DNA of 46,906 bases from Candidatus Polarisedimenticolaceae bacterium (GTDB lineage Bacteria > Acidobacteriota > Polarisedimenticolia > Polarisedimenticolales > DASRJG01): contig DASVAW010000102.1 in assembly GCA_036376135.1 (NCBI GenBank), positions 1 through 46,906 on the forward strand, in the 5' to 3' direction. The position numbers and the translations under genes were made by a program. Under the pieces are notes generated by a model. That model ran no database searches, was not told the DNA's origin, and saw nothing but the letters and a program-made list of their open reading frames with translations. Every line of letters begins with the position of its first letter. The first letter of the stretch is position 1. Positions 25,408-34,063 of the stretch are shown here, piece by piece.

Positions 25408-26320
25408 CGGTCCTCGGCTGCGCCAACAGGCCGAGAAACCGCAGCGTCCCCTCGCCCAGCGGAACCCCCTCGCGAATCGCGCGCGCGTAGCGGATCGGCG
25501 GCACGCCCGCGATCCGCGCGCGCCGCACCGGGGCTCCCTTTCCTTCGCTGTCGAACGCGATCGCGGGAACCAGCGCCACGCCCACACCGGCCGCGACGAA
25601 GCGGCGTACCAACGAGAGGTTTCCGACCTCCACGGTGGGGCGGAAGGGAATCCCCTCCGCCTCGAAGGCCCGCTCCACGTGACGCCGGAACTCCGAACCG
25701 GGCTGGAGGGAGACGAACCGCTCCGCCGCGAGATCCTCGAGGGTGCGGGGCCCCCGCGGAAGGCGGCGTGCGGCGGGGACGAGGAGGTCGATGGGGCTCT
25801 CCAGCAGCGGTTCGAATGCGAGCCCGGGAATCCCCGGCGCCGCGGGTCCGCGCGCCACCAGCGCCACGTCGATCTCGCCGTCGCGCAAGGCCTGGAGCAG
25901 TCGGGGCGTGGGCCCCTCCAACAGGCGCACGCCCAGCGCCCGCTCCCGCGAGAGAAGCTCGGCGAGGACCCGGGGCAGCAGCTCCCTTCCCAGTGCGTCC
26001 CCCGCCCCCACGCGGATCTCCCCCGGTCCGGAGACCGGGACGCCGGCGGCGACGTCGAGCGCCTCGAGCGAGCGAAGCGCCGCCTCCGCGAGCGGGAGCA
26101 GGCGGGCCCCCTCGGGGGTCAGCGTCATCCCGCGGGCGCCGCGACGAAACAACTTCGTGTCCCAGGCCCGCTCGAGGGCGGAGAGGCGCGCGCTGAGGCT
26201 GGGCTGGGTCCGTCCGAGCTCGGCCGCCGCGCGCACCACGCTTCCGGTGCGGGCGGTCGCGACGAAGGCCCGGAGGGCCGGGGCGTCGGTTCGCGGATCG
26301 GGGAGCGGCACGGAGCCCAT
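25385..26320 (-). CDS. LysR-type transcriptional regulator
   Basis: A 311-aa LTTR. The N-terminal winged helix (about residues 12-75) reads ALRAFVATARTGSVVRAAAELG, split by the recognition helix RTQPSLSARLSALE and then LFRRGARGMTLTPEG, the standard LysR signature. The rest is the two-lobed effector domain, ending in a proline-rich tail. It is divergent from purL with 93 bases between the starts, and repeats in that gap are candidate operators. LTTRs often regulate the divergent gene, so control of purL or autoregulation are both possible. The effector is unknown. The 3' end overlaps the small lipoprotein gene. Confidence 0.93.
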   Translation of the reverse strand: MGSVPLPDPRTDAPALRAFVATARTGSVVRAAAELGRTQPSLSARLSALERAWDTKLFRRGARGMTLTPEGARLLPLAEAALRSLEALDVAAGVPVSGPGEIRVGAGDALGRELLPRVLAELLSRERALGVRLLEGPTPRLLQALRDGEIDVALVARGPAAPGIPGLAFEPLLESPIDLLVPAARRLPRGPRTLEDLAAERFVSLQPGSEFRRHVERAFEAEGIPFRPTVEVGNLSLVRRFVAAGVGVALVPAIAFDSEGKGAPVRRARIAGVPPIRYARAIREGVPLGEGTLRFLGLLAQPRTATSPPSP

Positions 26321-26413
26321 GATATCGAAGTATCCGATTGGTCTGATCCATAGAATCGATTGGTTCGATGGGTCGCGCCGGCGCTACCCTGCGCCTCTTC
26401 CCGGAGGTTTCCG
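26321..26413. promoter_or_regulatory. lysR-purL intergenic region with repeated CGATTGGT sites
   Basis: The divergent region contains two direct copies of CGATTGGT at 26335-26342 and 26357-26364, 22 bp (two helical turns) apart. These are bracketed by ATCGAA (26324-26329) and TTCGAT (26364-26369), which form an inverted pair. This spacing suits tetrameric LysR binding. A TAGAAT element at 26351-26356 could be a rightward -10 but lacks a good -35. GGAGG at 26402-26406 is the purL ribosome-binding site. Confidence 0.5.
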
Positions 26414-29410
26414 ATGGTCCAAAGGCTCGAGATCGGCCTGAAGCCCGGGCGGCGCGACCCGCGGGGCGAGGACGTCGCCCGCACGGTGCGCGGGTTTCTC
26501 GGCATCCCCGTCGAGCGGATCCGCACCCGCGACGTTTACCGCATCGACGCGGAGATCACGGTGGAGGAGGCCCGTCGGGTCCTTCACGAGCTGACCGACC
26601 CGGTCCTTCAGACCGGCGCCCTCGGCCGGATCGACGACGGCCCGTTCGATCGGGCGATCGAGGTGGCGTTCAAGCCGGGGGTGACCGACCCGGTCGGCAA
26701 GTCCGCGCGGATCGCCGTCGAGGACACGCTCGGGCGGAAGCTCCCGGAGGGGGCCGCCGTCTTCACCTCGACCCTCTACCTCTGCGACGGCGTCGACGCC
26801 GGCGAGGCCGAGCGCATCGCGCTCGAGCTCCTCGCGAATCCGGTCATCCAGACGGTGACCCTGCAGCCGTACGCGGCGTGGCGGGAATCCGCGCCGGACG
26901 TCTCGGTCCCCCGCGTCGCCGCGCACTCCCGGCCGCTCGCGGAGCGGGTCTCGCTCGCGGGAGACGACGACGCGCTGATGGAGCTGAGTCGTCGACGCCT
27001 GCTCGCGCTGACCCTCGCCGAGATGCGTGCCGTGCGCGACCACTTCCGCGCCGCCGCCGCCGATCCGCGCCGTGCCGCGTTGGGCCTGGGGGCCGATCCC
27101 ACCGACGTGGAGATCGAGGCGATCGCCCAGACCTGGAGCGAGCACTGCAAGCACAAGATCTTCAACGCGACGATCACCTACGAGGAGCCGGGCGGCGCCC
27201 CCGAGGTCGTGCGCTCGCTGTTCAAGACCTACGTGCGCGGCGCGACCGACGCGGTCGGGGCGGACTGGCTCGTCTCCGTCTTCCACGACAACGCCGGGGT
27301 CGTCGCCTTCGACGGGCGGGACCACCTCGTCTACAAGGTCGAGACCCACAACTCCCCCTCCGCGCTCGACCCGTACGGAGGCGCGATGACCGGGATCGTC
27401 GGAGTGAACCGCGATCCCTTCGGGACCGGGCTCGGCGCCGACCTGCTCGCCAACGTCTGGGGGTACTGCTTCGCCTCCCCGTACCACGACGGCCCGCTTC
27501 CCAGGGGGCTGCTCCACCCCCGCCGCATCCGCGACGGGGTGCACCACGGCGTGATCGACGGAGGAAACCAGAGCGGGATCCCCTACGGGCGCGGCTGGGA
27601 GGTCTTCGACGCACGTTTCCTCGGGAAGCCCCTGGTCTTCTGCGGCACGGTCGGGCGGCTCCCGGCGACGATCGCGGGACGTCCGGGACACGAGAAGGGA
27701 GCGCGGCCGGGGGACCTCATCGTGATGTGCGGAGGCCGCATCGGCGCGGACGGGATCCACGGCGCGACCTTCTCCTCCGCCGCGCTCGACGAGTCCGCCC
27801 CGATCCAGGCGGTGCAGATCGGCGACCCGATCACCCAGAAACGGATGTTCGACTTCCTCACGGAGGCGCGCGACCTCGGCCTCTACGAGGCGATCACCGA
27901 CAACGGCGCCGGCGGACTGTCCTCGTCGATCGGCGAGATGGCGGAGGTCCCCGGAGGCGCGGAGCTCGACCTCGCGAAGGCCCCGCTCAAGTACGCCGGC
28001 CTCGCCCCCTGGGAGATCCTGCTCTCCGAGGCGCAGGAGCGGATGTCGCTGGCGGTCGCTCCTTCGAAGATCGACGCGTTCCTCGCCCTCGCGCGGCGCC
28101 GCGAGGTCGAGGCGTGCGTCCTCGGCACGTTCACCGACTCCGGACACTTCCACGTGCGCCACGGCGACGAGACGGTCGCGTTCCTGCAGATGGAGTTCCT
28201 GCACGAGGGGGATCCCGACCTCGACCTGCGCGCGCGCTGGGCGGCGCCGACCTGGCCGGAGCCCCCGACCGTCGATCGCGGCCCGCTCGGGAAGGCGCTC
28301 GCCGGGATGGTCTCCCGCCTCAACCTCGCCTCCGGCGAGGCCAAGGCCCGCCACTACGACCACGAGGTCAAGGGGCTCACCGTCGTGAAACCGTGGGTGG
28401 GGGTGAAGTCCGACGTCCCCTCGGAGGCGTCGGTCTTCCTCGCGCGCCACGGCGGCCGACGCGGCTACGTCCTCTCCGAAGGGGTGAATCCCTTCTACTC
28501 GGACCTCGACACGTACTGGATGGCGATGTCGGTGGTCGACGAAGCGGTGCGCAAGCAGCTTTGCGCCGGGGCGACCCTCGACCGCATCGCGCTGCTGGAC
28601 AACTTCTGCTGGCCCGACCCGGTCGAATCCCCTTCGGTCCCCGACGGCGCCTACAAGGCGGCGCAGCTCGTGCGGGCGTGCCGCGGCCTCGCCGACGCGG
28701 TGAAGGCCTACGCCGCGCCGCTGGTCTCCGGCAAGGACTCGATGAAGAACGACTCGACGATGGGCGGCGTGCGGATCTCGGTCCCGCCGACCCTGCTCGT
28801 CTCGGCGATCGGCCAGATCCCCGACGCCGCCGAGGCGCTGTCGCTCGACCTCAAGGCGCCCGGCGACGTCGTCTACCTCCTCGGGACGACGCGCGACGAG
28901 ACCGGCGGCAGCGAGTACCTCCGGTGGCTGGGAGTGTGCGACGGTGCGTCGCTCGAGACGGGGAAGCCCGCCCCCTACGTAGGGAACAAGGTCCCGAAGC
29001 TCGACCCCGCCGAGACCCTGCCGCTCTACCGCGCCCTCGAAGGCTCCGTCCGCGCAGGGATCGTCCGCTCGGCATCCACCCCCGCGAAGGGGGGCCTCGC
29101 CCTCGCCCTCGTGCGCAAGGCGATGGCCGGGGAGCTGGGGCTCGACCTCGATCTCGCGCCCTGTCCCGACCTCGCGGCGCTCCCCGCGGACGTCGCGATG
29201 TTCTCCGAGTCGAACGGACGCTTCGTGGTCACCGTCGCCGCCGACGACGCCGCGGCCTTCGAGCGGCGGTTCGCGGGGCTTGCCTGCCGGCGTGCCGGCG
29301 TCGTGACCGCCGCGGCGCGCCTGCGCGTCCGCAACGGCGACCTCGTGCTCCTCGACGAGGACGTGCTCGCACTCAAGAAGGCCTGGAAGGAGGCGCTCGC
29401 CGATGCGTGA
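26414..29410 (+). CDS. purL: Phosphoribosylformylglycinamidine synthase, large subunit with PurS-like N-terminus
   Basis: A 998-aa synthetase subunit of purine step four, converting FGAR, glutamine and ATP to FGAM. Residues 1 to about 165 contain two PurS-like units (starting RLEIGLKPG and RAIEVAFKPG). The linker and catalytic region follow with the signature WSEHCKHKIF near 240, then KVETHNSPSA and GGNQSGIP, which bind substrate and ATP. The second half keeps SGKDSMKND and GGLALALVRKA, typical of duplicated AIRS-like folds. The size lies between small PurL (about 750 aa) and full PurLQ (about 1300 aa), and the glutaminase is encoded separately just downstream with an 8-base overlap. ATG 26414 is chosen for its GGAGG at 8 bases; an upstream in-frame start adds only 18 unlikely residues. 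Confidence 0.95.
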   Translation: MVQRLEIGLKPGRRDPRGEDVARTVRGFLGIPVERIRTRDVYRIDAEITVEEARRVLHELTDPVLQTGALGRIDDGPFDRAIEVAFKPGVTDPVGKSARIAVEDTLGRKLPEGAAVFTSTLYLCDGVDAGEAERIALELLANPVIQTVTLQPYAAWRESAPDVSVPRVAAHSRPLAERVSLAGDDDALMELSRRRLLALTLAEMRAVRDHFRAAAADPRRAALGLGADPTDVEIEAIAQTWSEHCKHKIFNATITYEEPGGAPEVVRSLFKTYVRGATDAVGADWLVSVFHDNAGVVAFDGRDHLVYKVETHNSPSALDPYGGAMTGIVGVNRDPFGTGLGADLLANVWGYCFASPYHDGPLPRGLLHPRRIRDGVHHGVIDGGNQSGIPYGRGWEVFDARFLGKPLVFCGTVGRLPATIAGRPGHEKGARPGDLIVMCGGRIGADGIHGATFSSAALDESAPIQAVQIGDPITQKRMFDFLTEARDLGLYEAITDNGAGGLSSSIGEMAEVPGGAELDLAKAPLKYAGLAPWEILLSEAQERMSLAVAPSKIDAFLALARRREVEACVLGTFTDSGHFHVRHGDETVAFLQMEFLHEGDPDLDLRARWAAPTWPEPPTVDRGPLGKALAGMVSRLNLASGEAKARHYDHEVKGLTVVKPWVGVKSDVPSEASVFLARHGGRRGYVLSEGVNPFYSDLDTYWMAMSVVDEAVRKQLCAGATLDRIALLDNFCWPDPVESPSVPDGAYKAAQLVRACRGLADAVKAYAAPLVSGKDSMKNDSTMGGVRISVPPTLLVSAIGQIPDAAEALSLDLKAPGDVVYLLGTTRDETGGSEYLRWLGVCDGASLETGKPAPYVGNKVPKLDPAETLPLYRALEGSVRAGIVRSASTPAKGGLALALVRKAMAGELGLDLDLAPCPDLAALPADVAMFSESNGRFVVTVAADDAAAFERRFAGLACRRAGVVTAAARLRVRNGDLVLLDEDVLALKKAWKEALADA

Positions 29411-30257
29411 GAGGTTCGACGCGCTCCCCGAGTCCGAGAAGGCCCGGCGTCGCGCCGAGGTCCGGGTGCTGGTCCTCACGGGGCTCGGCCTCAACTGCGA
29501 GGCGGAGACCGAGGCGGCGTTCCGCTCCGCCGGGGCCTCCCCCGAGCTCGTGCACCTGCTCGACCTGCTCGACGGCACCGCGAAGCGGCGACTGTCGGAT
29601 TATCCGGTGCTCGCGTTCATCGGCGGGTTCGCCTTCGGCGACCACCTCGGCGCCGGCTCCGTCTTCGCGAACAAGATCCGCTTCCGCCTCTACGACGACC
29701 TCCTTCGCTTCGTGGAGCGCGGCGGGCTGGCGCTGGGGGTGTGCAACGGCTTCCAGACGATGACGCGACTCGGATTGCTACCGGGGCTGGACGGCGACTA
29801 CCGGACGCCGCGCGCGACCCTCGCGCCGAACGACCGCCCCGGCTACCGCGACGCATGGGTGACCCTCGGCTTCGATGCGACCTCGCCGTGCGTGTGGACC
29901 CGCGGCCTCGATCGGATGGAGCTTCCCTCGCGCCACGGCGAGGGGAAGTTCCTCGCCGACGACGACGTGCGCGCGCGGCTCGAAGCCAACGGCCAGGTGG
30001 TCTGCCGCTACCTCGGTCCGGACGGCTCTCCGACGCAGGAGTGGCCGTTCAACCCGAACGGCTCCCCCGATGCCGTCGCCGGGATCTGCGATCCGTCGGG
30101 GCGCCTGTTCGGGCTGATGCCCCACCCCGACGCGTACCTCTACCCGTTCCACCACCCGCAGTGGACGCGGCGGAAGCTCGACGGACCGCTCCCCGTCGAG
30201 GGGGACGGCATGAAGATCTTCCGGAACGGCGTGGACGCGGCGGCCGGGGCGCTGTGA
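29403..30257 (+). CDS. purQ: Phosphoribosylformylglycinamidine synthase, glutaminase subunit
   Basis: A 284-aa class I glutamine amidotransferase that supplies ammonia to PurL. The nucleophile is the cysteine of LGVCNGFQTM near residue 114, and the oxyanion region is IGGFAFGDHLGAG. The C-terminal histidine is in LMPHPDAYLYP, where the usual catalytic glutamate position (PHPE) reads aspartate. It is longer than small PurQ (about 225 aa) because of a 20-residue N-terminal helix and a tail after the PHPD motif, resembling the amidotransferase end of large PurL proteins. The start overlaps the purL stop by 8 bases (ATGCGTGA), so production is coupled. Confidence 0.93.
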   Translation: MRERFDALPESEKARRRAEVRVLVLTGLGLNCEAETEAAFRSAGASPELVHLLDLLDGTAKRRLSDYPVLAFIGGFAFGDHLGAGSVFANKIRFRLYDDLLRFVERGGLALGVCNGFQTMTRLGLLPGLDGDYRTPRATLAPNDRPGYRDAWVTLGFDATSPCVWTRGLDRMELPSRHGEGKFLADDDVRARLEANGQVVCRYLGPDGSPTQEWPFNPNGSPDAVAGICDPSGRLFGLMPHPDAYLYPFHHPQWTRRKLDGPLPVEGDGMKIFRNGVDAAAGAL

Positions 30258-30263
30258 GACGGC

Positions 30264-30722
30264 TCAGAATTCTCGCGCGCGAAGGGTCGCCTCGAGCGCC
30301 GGGAGGACGGCGAGGTCCTTCGGGCGACGCGCCGCGCGCTTGCTTTCGATGATCCGATCGAGCGGGAGCACGGGCACGTCGACGCCGGCGACGTCCATCC
30401 GCGTCGCACCGGCGAACTCCTCGGCGAACGACCTCATGCCGCTCATGTGCACGACGAGATCGAAGAGGGCGACGTTTTCCCCGACGAGGAGCGGCGGCGA
30501 CGCCGCCGTCGGGGCGACGTAGGCGCCTCCGACCTCGTGAAGCGCGGAGCGGAACCCCGCGCCGTCCAGGTCTTCGATCCAGAGATCCACATCGACGGTG
30601 GCGGTCGGGGCCCCCTGGAGCGCGGCGGCCGACAACCCGACCACGAGGTACCGGACACCCCTCTCGTTCAGCTCACGCAGGAACGCGAGCTCTCTATCGC
30701 GAATCAGGCCAGGGGCGTCCAC
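30264..30722 (-). CDS. Nucleotidyltransferase-fold protein
   Basis: A 152-aa protein with the polymerase-beta nucleotidyltransferase pattern: YLVVGLSAAALQG followed by ATVDVDLWIED, where D44 and D46 form the metal-binding DxD, and a further acidic strand in ALFDLVVHMSG. It resembles the stand-alone nucleotidyltransferases found in toxin-antitoxin or AbiEii-like settings. The GTG start lies inside the 3' end of a 63-codon gene (29-base overlap), the usual layout of a two-gene toxin-antitoxin unit. It converges on purQ with 6 bases between stops. Target and activity are unknown. Confidence 0.75.
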   Translation of the reverse strand: MDAPGLIRDRELAFLRELNERGVRYLVVGLSAAALQGAPTATVDVDLWIEDLDGAGFRSALHEVGGAYVAPTAASPPLLVGENVALFDLVVHMSGMRSFAEEFAGATRMDVAGVDVPVLPLDRIIESKRAARRPKDLAVLPALEATLRAREF

Positions 30723-30885
30723 GGGTCAGTGCCAGCTCCAGTCGTTCGATCGGGGGCATGTCGAGGCACAGGAGCGCATGCCACACGTCCTCGAAGTCGA
30801 GCTCGGGGTGACGCGACAGGATTAGCCGCGCCCGCTCGAGCCGGGCCTCGGCCTTCCGCACTTCCTCGGCGACGGCGGCGTTCAC
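30694..30885 (-). CDS. 63-aa hypothetical protein, partner of the nucleotidyltransferase
   Basis: A short acidic/helical protein with a strongly helical first half (EEVRKAEARLERARLIL) and a conserved-looking core DFEDVWHALLCLDMPPIERLE. It starts at GTG 30885; an in-frame TAG five codons upstream limits the start. It overlaps the nucleotidyltransferase gene by 29 bases and must be co-transcribed with it. I do not recognise the family. Size and arrangement suggest an antitoxin or adaptor for the downstream protein, as an inference from context. Confidence 0.6.
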   Translation of the reverse strand: MNAAVAEEVRKAEARLERARLILSRHPELDFEDVWHALLCLDMPPIERLELALTRGRPWPDSR

Positions 30886-30913
30886 GCCCGGAATGTACTA
30901 CGAGGGCGGCGCT

Positions 30914-31621
30914 CTAGCCGCCCCCCAGCTTCGCCCGATACGCCTCGAGGACGATCCGGCAGCCGGCCTCGAGTCCGACCGCGGGGCCGTTGACGACGAG
31001 GTCGTATCCGAGAGGGTCGTCGATCTCGCGACGGAAGACCTGGCGCACGAAGGCCCGGCGCGCGGCGTCGTCCTCGTCGATGCGGCGCGTCGCCTCGGCG
31101 ATCGAGATCTTCGCTTCCTTCGAGAACGCGTCGATGCGCACCCCGCGATCGCCGAGGATCCGCACCCGCAGCCCGAACGTCGGATCGAGCACGAACTGCG
31201 CCCCGCGCCCGAAGAGCACCGCGCTCCCCCGCCGCCCGATCGACGACACGACGCGCATGAGCTCGACTTCGTAGGAGGCCCGGGAGAGATGGCCGGGGAT
31301 GAGCAGGTGCGCGAGGTAGTCGTACATCCCGGAGGCGCCCCGCTCGTCGTCGTGGACCAGCACCCGCTCGCGCATCGTGGCGTGGTCGACGATCGACGTC
31401 AGGATCTCCCTGTCGAACAGCTGCCAGTCGAGCTTCCGGGCGATCCGTTCCGCGATCTCGCGCCCGAACGCCCCGAGCTGCGTGGAGACGGCGACCCACG
31501 GCCCCTCGCGGGGCTTCTTCCAGGCCGGCTCCTCGTCGCGCGGGTGCTGGATCTCCCAGAGCCGCTGCTGGCGATCGAGGAGCTGTTCGATGTGGTCGAT
31601 CGAGGCGGTGGAGTGCGCCAT
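30914..31621 (-). CDS. Cytidylate kinase-like family protein
   Basis: A 235-aa protein of the cytidylate-kinase-like P-loop family, which is distinct from Cmk. The nucleotide-binding region reads VSTQLGAFGREIAERIARKL at about 45-64, in place of a standard GKS P-loop. DWQLFDREIL, SAVLFGRGAQFVL and the arginine-rich lid (SIAEATRRIDEDDAARRAFVRQ) follow as in family members. A basic N-terminal extension of about 40 residues precedes it. The actual phosphate acceptor is not known for this family. It lies 53 bases downstream of the MFS gene on the same strand and may be the last gene of that transcript. Confidence 0.85.
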   Translation of the reverse strand: MAHSTASIDHIEQLLDRQQRLWEIQHPRDEEPAWKKPREGPWVAVSTQLGAFGREIAERIARKLDWQLFDREILTSIVDHATMRERVLVHDDERGASGMYDYLAHLLIPGHLSRASYEVELMRVVSSIGRRGSAVLFGRGAQFVLDPTFGLRVRILGDRGVRIDAFSKEAKISIAEATRRIDEDDAARRAFVRQVFRREIDDPLGYDLVVNGPAVGLEAGCRIVLEAYRAKLGGG

Positions 31622-31674
31622 GACGGGCCTCCTTCGGGAAGGTGGGACCGTCACGATTCTAGGCCTCGGGGCGG

Positions 31675-32922
31675 TCAGCCGTCCAAGGCGTAGCGCCGGA
31701 CCGCGGGGGCGCGCCAGGCGACCCACGCCGTGAAGAGGACGGTGAGCACGCCGCCGGAGACGACCGACACGGTCGCGCCGAGCGCCACCGTCGCGAACAG
31801 CGACGCCACCAGCCCCGATTCCATCTCCCCCAGCTGCGGTCCCCCCATGAAGAAGATCATGTTCACGGAGGTCATCCGGCCCCGCAGCTCGTCGGGGGTG
31901 ATCAGCTGGCGGATCGTCTGGCGGATGACGGTCGAGACGAGGTCGGCGAAGCCGGAGGCGAACAACGCGAGGAACGTGAGCAGGAAGCTGCGCGAGAGCC
32001 CGTAGACGATCGTCGCCGCGCCGAACGCCGCGACCGCGCCGAGGAACCACGGGCCCTGCCTGCGCGGGAGGGGCCTCACCGAGGCGATCAACGAGCCGAC
32101 GAGCGCCCCGAGCCCCGGCGCCGCGCGCAGCCACCCGAACCCGACCGGCCCCACCTTCAGGATCTGGTCCGCGAAGATCGGGAGCAGCGACGTCGCCGCG
32201 GAGAAAAACGTCGCGACGAAGTCGACCGCCATCGTCCAGACCATGATCGGCGTGCCGAAGACGAATCGCAGCCCCTGGCGCAGGGCGACGAGCGGCGGCT
32301 CGAAGGAGCCCGGCTCCCCCTCGGGTTTCCCCGACGTCCGCATTCCCGCGACGGCGGCGATCACCCCCGCGAAGGACAGCGCGTTGATCCCGTAGATCCA
32401 CGCGAGGCCCTTCGTCCCCCCGTCGGACGTCGCGATCATCAGCCCCGCGAGCGCGGGCCCGCCGATCATCGCGGCGTGGAAGATGGTCAGATTCATCGAC
32501 AGCGCGGCGGGGAGCTCGGCGCGGGGAACGAGCTTCGGGATCAGCGCCTGGCGTGCGGGATTGTCGAACGAGCCCGCCGCCGAGGTCAGCGCGGTCACGG
32601 CGTAGAGGGCCGCGAGGGTCTCGCCGCCCGTCCACGTGAGCCACGCGAGGATCGACGCGGCGATCAGCATCGCGCTCTGCGTGATCGCCATGATCCGTCG
32701 CCGGTCGCGGCGGTCGGCGACGACCCCGCCCCACAACGACAGCGAGAGGATCGGGATCATGCGCACCAGCCCGACGGTCCCGAGCGCGAGCGGCGATTTC
32801 GTCAGCAGGTAGATGTGCCAGTCGATGGCCGCGTACTGCATCTGCGAGCCGGTCAACGACACGAGCTGGGACGTCCAGAGCCACCGGAAATCCCGGTGGC
32901 TCAGGACGCGGTAGGGCCTCAC
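31675..32922 (-). CDS. MFS exporter (EntS/MFS_3-type)
   Basis: A 415-aa membrane protein with about 12 hydrophobic segments. The N-terminus YRVLSHRDFRWLWTSQLVSL and the loop GGVVADRRDRRRIM (motif A, GxxxDRxxRR) are typical of MFS_3 family exporters such as EntS. A second positively charged loop, ELRGRMTSVNM, starts the C-terminal half's closing helices. It starts at GTG, only four bases after the DUF1579 stop, in a leftward run ArsR-SRPBCC-SRPBCC-DUF1579-MFS. Export of a small hydrophobic compound is likely; the compound is unknown. Confidence 0.88.
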   Translation of the reverse strand: MRPYRVLSHRDFRWLWTSQLVSLTGSQMQYAAIDWHIYLLTKSPLALGTVGLVRMIPILSLSLWGGVVADRRDRRRIMAITQSAMLIAASILAWLTWTGGETLAALYAVTALTSAAGSFDNPARQALIPKLVPRAELPAALSMNLTIFHAAMIGGPALAGLMIATSDGGTKGLAWIYGINALSFAGVIAAVAGMRTSGKPEGEPGSFEPPLVALRQGLRFVFGTPIMVWTMAVDFVATFFSAATSLLPIFADQILKVGPVGFGWLRAAPGLGALVGSLIASVRPLPRRQGPWFLGAVAAFGAATIVYGLSRSFLLTFLALFASGFADLVSTVIRQTIRQLITPDELRGRMTSVNMIFFMGGPQLGEMESGLVASLFATVALGATVSVVSGGVLTVLFTAWVAWRAPAVRRYALDG

Positions 32923-32926
32923 GCGA

Positions 32927-33469
32927 TCAGGCCGTGCGCTTGTACTCGACGAGCATCATGCGGAAGAGCTTCCGCCCCGGTCCCCGGGTCCACATCTCGT
33001 ACGAGTGACGATCGCGATCCTTGATGCGGACCTTGCAGAGGAACTTGACGGTCTTGCCGTCCGGCCCGCAGGACTTCCCTTCGAACTCCATCACCTTGGG
33101 GGTCGGCTTCCCGATGCCGACGCTGTCCATGATCCCCGTGCCGAAGGAGTCCATCCACGTGCCCACGTACCGCTGCCGGACGTTGTCGTACCCGGTGAAG
33201 CCGATCCCCTCGAAGGGCATCCCCATCGAGGTCCCCTTGTAGATCTGCTCGAGGTAGCGGCCGCCCAGGACCCAGCGGTGGACCGAGGTCCCCTCGCTGA
33301 CCTGCTCCGGCAGCCCCGGCCCCATGACGAATGTCGTCTTGGTCGCGAACGTCCCGACCATCGGCTCGAGTCGAGCGTGCCCCTTCGACGGGGTCATCGC
33401 CTTCTGCCAGAGCGCCATCATCGCCGCTTCGTCGTTGGCCTTCGTCTTCTTCTTCGTCTTCGCAGCCAT
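32927..33469 (-). CDS. DUF1579 family protein
   Basis: A 180-aa soluble protein with a lysine-rich start. The core matches DUF1579: MVGTFATKTTFVMG, an early beta strand, then HRWVLGGRYLEQIYKG, FEGIGFTGYDNVRQRYVGTWMDS and a final strand RMMLVEYKR. The fold is a lipocalin/START-like beta barrel that probably binds a small hydrophobic ligand. AGGTGA precedes the ATG. It sits in the ArsR-controlled leftward cluster next to two SRPBCC proteins, which also bind hydrophobic ligands. No catalytic role is known. Confidence 0.87.
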   Translation of the reverse strand: MAAKTKKKTKANDEAAMMALWQKAMTPSKGHARLEPMVGTFATKTTFVMGPGLPEQVSEGTSVHRWVLGGRYLEQIYKGTSMGMPFEGIGFTGYDNVRQRYVGTWMDSFGTGIMDSVGIGKPTPKVMEFEGKSCGPDGKTVKFLCKVRIKDRDRHSYEMWTRGPGRKLFRMMLVEYKRTA

Positions 33470-33490
33470 CGGTCACCTCCGCCGCGCAGA

Positions 33491-34063
33491 CTATCGCGGG
33501 ACGAGCCCGACGCGCATCGTCCCGGCGAGCGGCTCGGGGGACTCCCCCTTCGCCCAGTCCACCGGCCCCTTCACGAAGCGCTGCTTCAGGTGCGGCAGCA
33601 CGAAAGTGCTCCACGCCTTGTCGAAGTACGCGTACGCCGCGTCCCAGTCCGTCCCCTCCCCCCAACCGAGATGGGTGAACCGCAGCCTCGTGCGCCCCTC
33701 GCCCGCCGGTTGAAGCTCGACGACGACCATCGTGCGCTGCCCACGGATCGCCGGGATGGACGGCGGCGCGTTCCAGGTGAACGCGAGCCGCCGCTCCGGC
33801 TCGAAGGCCAGGATGCGCATCCCGTCGGCCCCGCGCATCCCCGGCTCCGCCTTCGGGTTGAAGAAGATCTCGTACGCTCCGTCCACCCGGGGCTCGATGT
33901 GTGCGCCGGGGGCGAAGAAGCTCGTGACCCCGGCCTCGGTCGTCCAGACCTTCCAGACCTCGGAGACCGGAGCGGGAAGCTCGAACTCCGCGCGCAGGAT
34001 CCGATCGGAGGCCGCGGCCCCCGTCACCGTGAAGATCGCCGCCAGCACGCACGCCGCCCTCAT
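33491..34063 (-). CDS. Exported SRPBCC/AHSA1-domain protein
   Basis: A 190-aa protein with a signal peptide (core near residues 4-17) followed by one START-like AHSA1 domain: FELPAPVSEVWKVWTT, the glycine loop around VDGAYEIFFNP, and TRLRFTHLGWGEG with the C-terminal helix FDKAWSTFVLPHLKQRF. An exported version of this fold is less common than cytosolic ones. Its ATG overlaps the TGA of the upstream SRPBCC gene (ATGA), so the pair is coupled. The role may be binding a lipid or hydrophobic compound in the periplasm, consistent with the MFS exporter in the same run. Confidence 0.85.
   Translation of the reverse strand: MRAACVLAAIFTVTGAAASDRILRAEFELPAPVSEVWKVWTTEAGVTSFFAPGAHIEPRVDGAYEIFFNPKAEPGMRGADGMRILAFEPERRLAFTWNAPPSIPAIRGQRTMVVVELQPAGEGRTRLRFTHLGWGEGTDWDAAYAYFDKAWSTFVLPHLKQRFVKGPVDWAKGESPEPLAGTMRVGLVPR

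Noticed and set aside
26384-29578. 1064-codon leftward frame opposite purL
   Set aside because: purL on the other strand has unmistakable signatures; this frame is a GC-bias shadow.
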